A stretch of DNA of 64,000 bases from Calonectria ilicicola (Eukaryota; Ascomycota; Sordariomycetes; Hypocreales; Nectriaceae): the NCBI GenBank assembly GCA_020809705.1, contig CP085835.1, forward strand, positions 2,232,001 through 2,296,000, given 5' to 3'. The notes under the pieces are model-generated. The model was given only the letters and a program-made list of their open reading frames with translations, searched no databases and was not told the DNA's origin. The translations under genes were made by a program, and so were the position numbers. Positions 56,545-64,000 of the stretch are shown piece by piece (position 1 is the first letter of the stretch; each line of letters begins with the position of its first letter).

Positions 56545-57999
56545 CTAACTGGAAAGTGTCGTATTGACTTTGCCAACGTAAGTCCAATCTGTTGGGCTGA
56601 ATTCCGCAAATTTCCATTCATAAATTGCATCGTTAACAAGCCCGTACACCCTTTTATCTTTGTGCATAGCGATGGCTTTAAAGTCGGAAGAAGCCGATAT
56701 GCTTTTGGGTGAATTGAGGAGGTTTGGCTGTGTATCGGATGACCACTCAGTGTTGTCATATGAACGCGCCACTATGCCGCCATCTGTGTCGAGATTTGCC
56801 ACGAGCAAATATATGGAATTAAAACTGGTAGCGGCGTAGTTGGCAGTTGAGGCATTGTTGAGGTCGCCAATAGAACCTTTATTGTTGCCTAGATTATGGA
56901 ATTAGTAATGATTTCGTATTAAAGGGATTGACATACCAAAACCAAAGCTAGCAATATCAGACAGGTCACCTTGTATCTCTAGCATTGCGCCAGAGCTATC
57001 AAAGTAGACTTTAAAGGCGAGTGAACCATCGTTGAGGTCAGTCATGGCGATGCCGCTCTTGTTTACAGCCTGCTCGCCGAAATTTTGCGTGTTGGTCCAG
57101 TCTTCACCAGTCCCATTTGCGTACATTAGTTTGCCATCTTCTTCTTGCCAAGCCAACAAAATTGGATACGTATCCGAGGTTCCGCCATTCGGACGCCACG
57201 CGGCCAAGTTCGATCCTGATCCTGTTGTAAATCCCATCGGCGACGTAGGGTACTGGGACCATGTGCTCGTTGCTGAAGAGTTGGTTGTGTATAATTCACC
57301 GATTAAGTTGCCTGTCAATAGCACATAGAGTCTAATATTCCACTCAGAGGTATCGTCTGTCCAAGCGGTGGCTGCAATGGGAGTTCCTGCAATGACGTCC
57401 AGGCTGCTGCCATCAGAATCGGCGACATCAGCAGACACGTTCCTTGCTTCCCATGTTTTGTTTTGGGAATCCCAAATGGACGAAATAATGCTGTTGTCTC
57501 GGGCTTGGTGGAATACGTAGTAGTGGTCATACCCGCTCGAGTCCGTCCAGTTCACGCTTGCTAGTCCTGAGTTGGGAGATATCGACGAGGTAGCGGACGG
57601 CGTGCTGCTAGTGGCGGTGGCTGAGGTAGTGGTGGTCGCGTTGGAGGATGAGGATGAAGAAGAGTGAGCTGCCATTGTTCCACCAACAGCACCGCCGACA
57701 ATAGCGCCAATAATGACGATCGACCCGATGATCGCTAGAATAATGAATAGTCTGCGTTTCACTCCACATATTCTGCGCTCGCCTCGTAGGACACCAGCTG
57801 CATTTACGACTTCGGGTGCGGGAGAATATTGGCCATCGGTTGATTCGAGTCCTCCGCAATGCGCATCGTACTTTGGCGATACATCTTGTTTTGCAAAAAG
57901 CACCTCCGGGGATTTTTGGGCGACTTCAGTTGGCACAACTTCGGGAAGATCGGGCTGATGATAGACCTCGGGTAGGTCAGACCATTGGTTTGAAGCCAT
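56545..57999 (-). CDS. Membrane-tethered fucose-lectin-like beta-propeller
   Basis: Two exons, 57999-56937 and 56888-56545, with a 48-base intron (donor GTATGT, acceptor TCTAG); 468 residues. The N-terminal ~90 residues are soluble and acidic, then comes a helix (LFIILAIIGSIVIIGAIVGG) preceded by RRL, so a type II signal anchor with the C-terminus outside. After a Ser/Thr stalk lies a repetitive domain: LASVNWTDSSGYDHYYVFHQ, ISSIWDSQNKTWEAR, IAATAWTDDTSEWNIRLYV, SNLAAWRPNG and IVARSYDNTEWSSD. These W-x-D/T-x repeats and bladed pattern match the fungal fucose-specific lectin (PF07938) fold. Not all sugar-binding residues were checked, so binding is inferred. It is larger than free AAL-type lectins because of the anchor. 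Confidence 0.8.
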
Positions 58000-59164
58000 C
58001 CCCAATGTTGGTTTTCCTCGGCAAGGAATAAAGGCGTTGGTTGTTCAGCCAAAGTTGAGAATTAAGACAGGATGAAGTTGGACGGGACCAACCGCTCACG
58101 TTTGTGATCAACCTGATAAATTGCGAGTGCAAAAGGACAAGGAAATTCCAGATTGAAGGGCTTAGTGCTGACGACTGCAGGGATTATAATCCTCTTCTCG
58201 ATAGCCCACCATTGTGGCTTGAAGGAGTGTCTCAGCCCCCGGCTTCGTCTGAGCCCGGATGAAATGTTCTGACTGAAATTGCTACAGCTTTGAACCAGAG
58301 GCTGAGCCCACCACATCCAAAGCACGGTTGGAACTGTTTCATATTGACGCACCACTCTGAGTTAGGCGACGGCTAGGCAATATCGAGTCACTAAATTGAC
58401 CCTGATTGACTCCGTGCGCTGCGGTTCCCTCCCTTAGCTAGCCCAACTCACAACCCGCCAGTCAAAGCGCACAACCACCTTATTCTCCACTATGCGGGCC
58501 CGCGACCAGGCCTTCCGGATGGAAACGGCCCCAAAGGAGTGCAAATACCGCAGGGCATGCCTTTGTCCTGAATGACAAATCTACATTTCATCAATAGTCC
58601 CCATATTAGCTCCAAGGGTGCCATTGTACATAAAAGGAGCAGTTTCGATACGCGCGTATATTCCCCGGCCATATGCAGTCAGACTGACCCATGGGCCTGG
58701 TTTGGCGTGACATTCATGGGAAATATCCAATCATCATCCATCTTACCATGCGCTATGAATCCTTCGCCCGTCTCCAATTAAATATGCAGCCTGTGAATGG
58801 CCACTGCCCAAGCTGTGACATTGGGGGCGGAAACTGTAATAGGGAGTAGCGCCGGTTATGGTAGCAATGTAACATCATCATCATCATCTCGCAGGACCTG
58901 CTTCAAGCACGAGACGAATTGAATCTCCGTGCTACCCTATTGCGGCCTCATCACAGACTACTTCGTGAATTTTAGGCATCCTTGGCGAGAAATAGAAATA
59001 GAAATGGCCACAAGGTAGGTGTGCTGCGCCAAGTCACATGTTCATCTCTCGAGCATCCCGAGTATGAGAGCTCTTGGCGGTCGCATGCTGATTTTGTAAC
59101 GGTCTGGTCAATTCCCAACTTGATGAACCAATCAGAACGAAGGGTTTATTGTTGGCAGGATGGT
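58000..59164. other. Intergenic, normal composition
   Basis: Promoter of the lectin-like gene and a stretch without recognised genes. Ends at a sharp change into AT-rich sequence near 59165. Confidence 0.5.
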
Positions 59165-62100
59165 TAGGCGTGTTATGGTAAATAGAGCAATGGGAGTGTT
59201 ATATTAAGTAATAGTTAATTGTAATTGAGGTAATTAAGTTGTATTGAAAGTTGATTAGTTCTGTTCTTTATGGTAGGATTTAATCTATCTATATACTACT
59301 ATCCTATTTTAATATGTATGGTGCACTTGGTGTATTAGGTATAATATCTTTTGCACTTATTATAATAATTGCTTTTATTGCTTTTTATTTAATTGGTTAT
59401 ATGTAATTATAGGGTAGTTGGTTTCTTATAGGGTGTAGTATTCTACTACCTTAGATCGCCCTAGGTATAATATAGGTTGTAATATAATGTCTTCTTTTTA
59501 TTGGTTTTATTCTTAAGGCTAGTATAATGGGTTGTAGTGGTTTTTTTATATATATTATCTAAACTTAAACTTATAATTATTTTATTATACTAATATTATA
59601 TTAAGTAGGATAGCGAAAGCATCTTCTATTTATAAGAATTATAAAATTGAAGGTCTTATTAATTATATTAATCTTTTTAGGATGCCTATTATAGTTTGTA
59701 TATATTATATAAGTGCTAGCCTTTCTTATATGGTAGGTAAAGGTTTAACTTGTTATTCTAAGTATATTTAGAGTTATAAAAGTTATAATTATATAGGTGT
59801 GGAGAGTGTAGCTTATATATGTTTTTGTTATTCCTTATCCGGCTAGCTTAGTGTGCTAATAGTGGTAGTTCTCTGCATTATTAAAGAAAAAAAAAAATTA
59901 TATTAATAATATTTAAAAATATAAAGTAAATTAAATTTATTATATATTTTTTTAGAAATTTTTTAAAAGGTTATCTTAAAGACTTAATTTTAAATAATAA
60001 TAGCATTTGCTAAGTTAGAGCATCTAAAGAAGTTGGAGGATAATCTGGAAGAGCAAGGTATTAGAGTAGTGGAGGTAGTGGAGGCTAAGATTGTGGCGGA
60101 GGAAGGCCCTTCTTTGGAGGTAGTATTGGTGCTGTATATTACTGATGTTAATCTTTCTTTCTTGCTTGTTGGAGGAATACTTTTAGTATCTTTGAATAAT
60201 ATATAAGGTGTTTAGTGGGTTCCTAGGTTGTTTTTTTATAGCCTTTCTATTTAATTTTAAATTTTCTATCTTTTTCTTTTTTTTATAGGATTTTTTTGAT
60301 TTTCTATTGATCTTTTGGATTTTCTATTTGTGATTTGTAATTAGATTTTGTATTAACTTGGATACTATTACTAGGTTCTAGTAATAAAATATAGAAGATA
60401 GGGTGAACTTTAATGTTGTCTGGGAGGTTAAGTTTATAGTTGTTTTCTGATATTTTTCTTTTAATAAAGTATGATCTAATCTATATAAAGTTAATTTTTT
60501 TATTTTATTTTTTTATTATAAGATTTTTTATTGCTAAGTAGACTATATCTTCTTTTAAGAAGGATAGTCCTTTTAGCCTTTTTAGATTATAATATCTTTT
60601 TATTATATTACAGACAAACTTAAGTTCTATTTTTATTTCTTTATATAATTTTCTTAAATTATTTAATTTAATTATAACTTTTGCTTAAATTATATCTTCT
60701 AAGAGGGCTCAATAAACATCTAATATAAAGCCAAAATTAGCTTTTACTAATATTATCTTAATACTATAATTATAGGATATATTATATACTAGCTATATAA
60801 TAAATAACTTTTCTACCCAATTAATTTGTTTATAATTAATATAATATTATAAATATTACTTAATTTCCTGGTTTTGGTATTCGGTTTGTTTATTTGTTTG
60901 GGGGTAGAAGGCTATGCTTAGCTTATGGTTTAATCCTATTAAGAACATTAGGCTTTACTAAAACTTAGATATAAATGGTTGTCCTCTATCCGATATGATT
61001 TCGGTTAGTAGGCTATATATAATGATTATATGTTGAAAGAAAAGGTAGGCAAATTATTCTTCTTTTATTGCTTTATTATATAGGAGATAATATACTACTT
61101 TCATAAAATAATTAACAATAATAAAAATATTATTGTAGTATACTTCTATAGTAGGGTCTACTAATAAAGGAAGGTTAATAATAAAGTCTATTATAATTAA
61201 GTCCTATAGTTATTATGTAATAGGGAATGGTTATAATAATCTATATAGTTTATATCTTGGTTTTTTAAAGTGTTAATATAAGCTGCATTTTTTATATATT
61301 TATTTAACTTTCTTTTTATCTTATTAAAGGAGAATATTTATTTGATTTGTTTAAGGGTTTTATTAATGCTTTTATGGCTATATAAGGGATGTTTGTAAAT
61401 ATCCCTTATTAATTCTATTTAGTATTCTTCTAGTATTTATAGGTAATTTGTTTTTTCTTCTTCTAAAAGTGCTAGATTATATTCTTCAATTTTCCTTAGT
61501 AATGGATTACCTTATTCCATTTATTATATAGGTATTTCTATAGTAGTGGTTCTGGTTGTATGTAGTAATCCTCTTATTCTTATAATAGCAATTATTTTCT
61601 TTATTTCTATTATTATTTTATTAATTAGGGCTTATTTTAGTTCTCTATTAGTATTGTAGATTAATAGTTTTTTTATATTTTTAATTTTTTTATATTATAG
61701 TTAGATTAGTGGCTGATTATATTAGTGTAGTTATTCTTAGTTTTTTTAATATGAATAATTTGATAGTTAAATTTAGATAGGTATTTTGCATATTGTAGTT
61801 GCCTTTTACTAAGTTTTTAAGTGATTGTAAAGTAGGTAATGTTTTTATAGTTGGTATATATTATAATTTTATAGTTGCTTCCTAGAAGGTATTATTGGAA
61901 TTTTTTAAAAGCATTAATAATAGCAAGAAATTCTTTATTGTAAATGAGGTAGTTTAACTCAGAGCTATATAACTTATGTAAGTAAAATGCTATAGGATAT
62001 AGGTTTTCTTGTTCATCTCGTTGTCCGATCTAGGCCCCTAGGGCGAAGTTCAATACATCAGTTTCTAGCTCTATAGGCTTATTAGGGTTAAATATTGTAA

Positions 62101-64000
62101 GGATGGGTTCTTTTAAAATAACATTTTTTATAATTTTAAATGATTATTGTACTTTATTTCCCTATTAAAAGGTAATTTCTTTCTTAATTAGTTCTATTAT
62201 ACCTAAGGCGATTTTACTAAATCCCTTAATGAATCTTCAGTAATAGTTAGTAAATCCGAGGAAGGCTTATACTTCCTTCATATTAATAGATTCCTTCTAA
62301 TCTTTTACTATAGTAACTTTCTTTAGGTCCATGCGAATTTTATTAGGGCTAATAATATATTCTAGAAATTCTACTTTTTAAGTATGGAACTTATTTTTTT
62401 TAATTTAATTAGAAGTTTGGTATTTTAAAAAGCTTTTAAGATCTTATAAATATATTCTTTATATTCTTTTTTATTTTTAAAGAAGATAAGGATATTGTTT
62501 AGGTAGTAGATAATAAAGATATCTAAGTATTTTTATAATATATTGATTATTATTTACTAAAATAATACCAATACATTTATAAGTCCAAAAGATATAATTA
62601 AGTATTTAAATAATCTAAATTTAGTTTAGAAAGTAATTTTCTATTTATATTCTTCTTTAATATAAATAAGATTATATGCTCTTTTAAGATCTAGTGTAAT
62701 AAAGATATTAGCTCTATGAAGGCAATCCTTTATTTTATTAATTAATAGTAGTAGAGTGTGATCTTTAATAGTAATATTATTAAGCTGTTAGTAGTTTATA
62801 ATAAGATGTAATTTTTTGTTTTTCTTAGGTATAAATATAATAGGGTAATTAACTTTAAAGTTTAAAATATAAATATATCTTTTTTTAAGTATATTTTAGA
62901 TATATTCCTTCAGGGTATTAAGCTTGATTTAGTTAAGATTATAAATAGGGTAAAATTAGGTATTAGATCTGTTTTTAAAGATGATTTTATAATCCCACTG
63001 GCTAAACTCAGGTAGTCCAGTATCTAGTTCTTCTGTAAAGAGCTTTTTGTAGATTTGGTACTGTGGGGGTATATTGTGCAATCTATTTGTTTCTACTTTA
63101 GCCTTTATTTCTTTAAGGCTTTTATTAATTTATTAGAACTATATTCTAAAGTAGATAATCGTTCATTATCTTTATTTTTTCTAACTATTTTTATATTTAT
63201 ATTTTATTTTTTAAGTAGTAAAGATTCTCCTTTACTTATATCTCCTACTTGATTAAGGTTAGAAGTTTAAGATCTCTTATTATATTTTATAAAAATATCA
63301 CTAGCTATATTATATTCCTTAGGTATTTACACCTGGCTAGTATATTAATAGATATTAGGGTTATATTGGTATAACTATGGGTACCCTAAAATTAGGTTGT
63401 GTTATCTGATATTAATAATATTAAAGGTTATTCCTTAGTTCTTTCCTTCAATAAAGACTTTTAGGTGATCAATCTTTTTATCTATAATACTATTATTATA
63501 TTTAAAGGGCATTCCTTTTATATTAATAATTTTATATAGATTAACTTTTATTATCTATAGTAGTTAAAGTTTATTAACTACTTGAGGATTTATATAATTT
63601 TACTTAACTCCACTATCTACTATAACATTACACCACTTCCCTTTAATCCTTACTTTTATTTCTAATTATTATTAAAGTTATTTTTTAATTATAAAATATA
63701 AAACTTTTTTAGAAAGTTCTTTTAATAACTCTAAAGGTCATTGTTCTAGCCGCTCCTACTACTCTTTTACAGGGGGCTCTATTCATTTTTTAATTTTGTT
63801 CGATGCCAAGCCATTACTTTATCTACCATATAGATATCGCATTTGGGATCTTAATATTCATTCCAGGGCAGCTCACTGCAATCAAGGAACTTAAGCTCAC
63901 CTAGTTCCAATATAGTGAACTAGTAGTAGGGGTTTCTTTTTATTACTTTATATTAGTTAAAGTATCTTTTATAGGTATAGTGGATAATTATATCTTCTAC
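59165..64000 (-). mobile_element. RIP-like decayed Ty3/Gypsy retrotransposon, continues past the window
   Basis: Very AT-rich with frequent stops in all frames, consistent with repeat-induced point mutation (C to T). On the minus strand conserved Gypsy words survive in order: reverse transcriptase LDLKRAYNLIYIKEE (about 62650-62696), EFLEYIISPNKIRMD (62320-62380) and AFLGFTNYY (62240-62275), then integrase PLLVDPTIEVYY (61120-61165) and ISDRGQPFISKF (60965-61003) with AFYPQTNKQTEYQNQ (about 60865-60915). This order (RT then integrase) is that of Ty3/Gypsy. LTRs were not identified; the right part lies outside. Not expected to be active. Confidence 0.9.
60010..60160 (+). other. G-rich open patch inside the AT-rich region
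   Basis: About 150 bases without stops on the plus strand (LEHLKKLEDNLEEQGIRVVE, VEAKIVAEEG), G-rich but C-poor, unlike its surroundings. May be a scrap of coiled-coil coding sequence from another source. Product unknown. Confidence 0.35.

Noticed and set aside
63055..63252. 65-codon frame in the AT-rich block as a gene
   Set aside because: Low-complexity product of AT-rich sequence within the retrotransposon relic.
1..64000. CRISPR arrays, rRNA genes and bacterial operon signals
   Set aside because: None seen; the DNA is eukaryotic with spliceosomal introns.

Overview
The window is nuclear DNA of a filamentous ascomycete, most likely a Sordariomycete close to Hypocreales. Genes carry short introns of about 45-95 bases with GTRNGT-type donors and CTRAY branch sites. 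Families typical of Pezizomycotina are present: NB-ARC/TPR receptor, DUF3176, PDDEXK_12, fungal rhodopsin-like membrane proteins, DUF4419, DUF6594, UstYa/DUF3328, LaeA-like methyltransferase and fucose-lectin fold. The right end carries an AT-rich, RIP-like retrotransposon graveyard. The genus assignment is inference only.

Layout. 1-2608 is the 3' part of an NB-ARC/TPR receptor ending in a lysine run plus a CaaX-like tetrapeptide. 3.4-15 kb holds a DUF3176 membrane protein with one in-frame stop, a PD-(D/E)XK nuclease-like gene, a multipass membrane protein, an ASCH/PUA-like gene and a broken class I aminoacyl-tRNA-synthetase-like gene. 17-30 kb is a block of intact genes: an ABCG half-transporter, two tandem fungal-rhodopsin-like paralogs with the same intron pattern, a secreted PL9-type pectate lyase between them, and a secreted glyoxalase-like protein. 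31-36.4 kb holds three consecutive genes broken by in-frame stops (one also frameshifted). At 36.7-40.8 kb a 3.08 kb hAT transposon with 20-base terminal repeats and a perfect 8-base target duplication splits the first exon of a DUF6594 gene. 41.4-42.8 kb is a proline/glutamine-rich single-pass membrane protein. 45-46.6 kb has relics of a LaeA-like methyltransferase and a short-chain dehydrogenase. 47.3-58 kb is again intact: a Thr-rich secreted protein, an MFS transporter, a UstYa-type oxidase, a 47-residue secreted peptide, a zinc alcohol dehydrogenase and a membrane-tethered lectin-like protein. From about 59.2 kb to the end is a very AT-rich Ty3/Gypsy relic read on the minus strand.

Two themes stand out. 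First, at least four otherwise conserved genes carry a single in-frame stop that a C-to-T (or G-to-A) transition could explain, and one of these stops (TAG) sits where the family has a tryptophan. This fits RIP-like or ordinary decay, or A-to-I mRNA editing known from Sordariomycetes. Second, the MFS transporter, the UstYa oxidase with both HxxHC motifs and the adjacent signal-peptide-bearing two-cysteine peptide make a small candidate for an undescribed fungal RiPP locus. All intron positions and family names are read by eye from the sequence; no database search was run.
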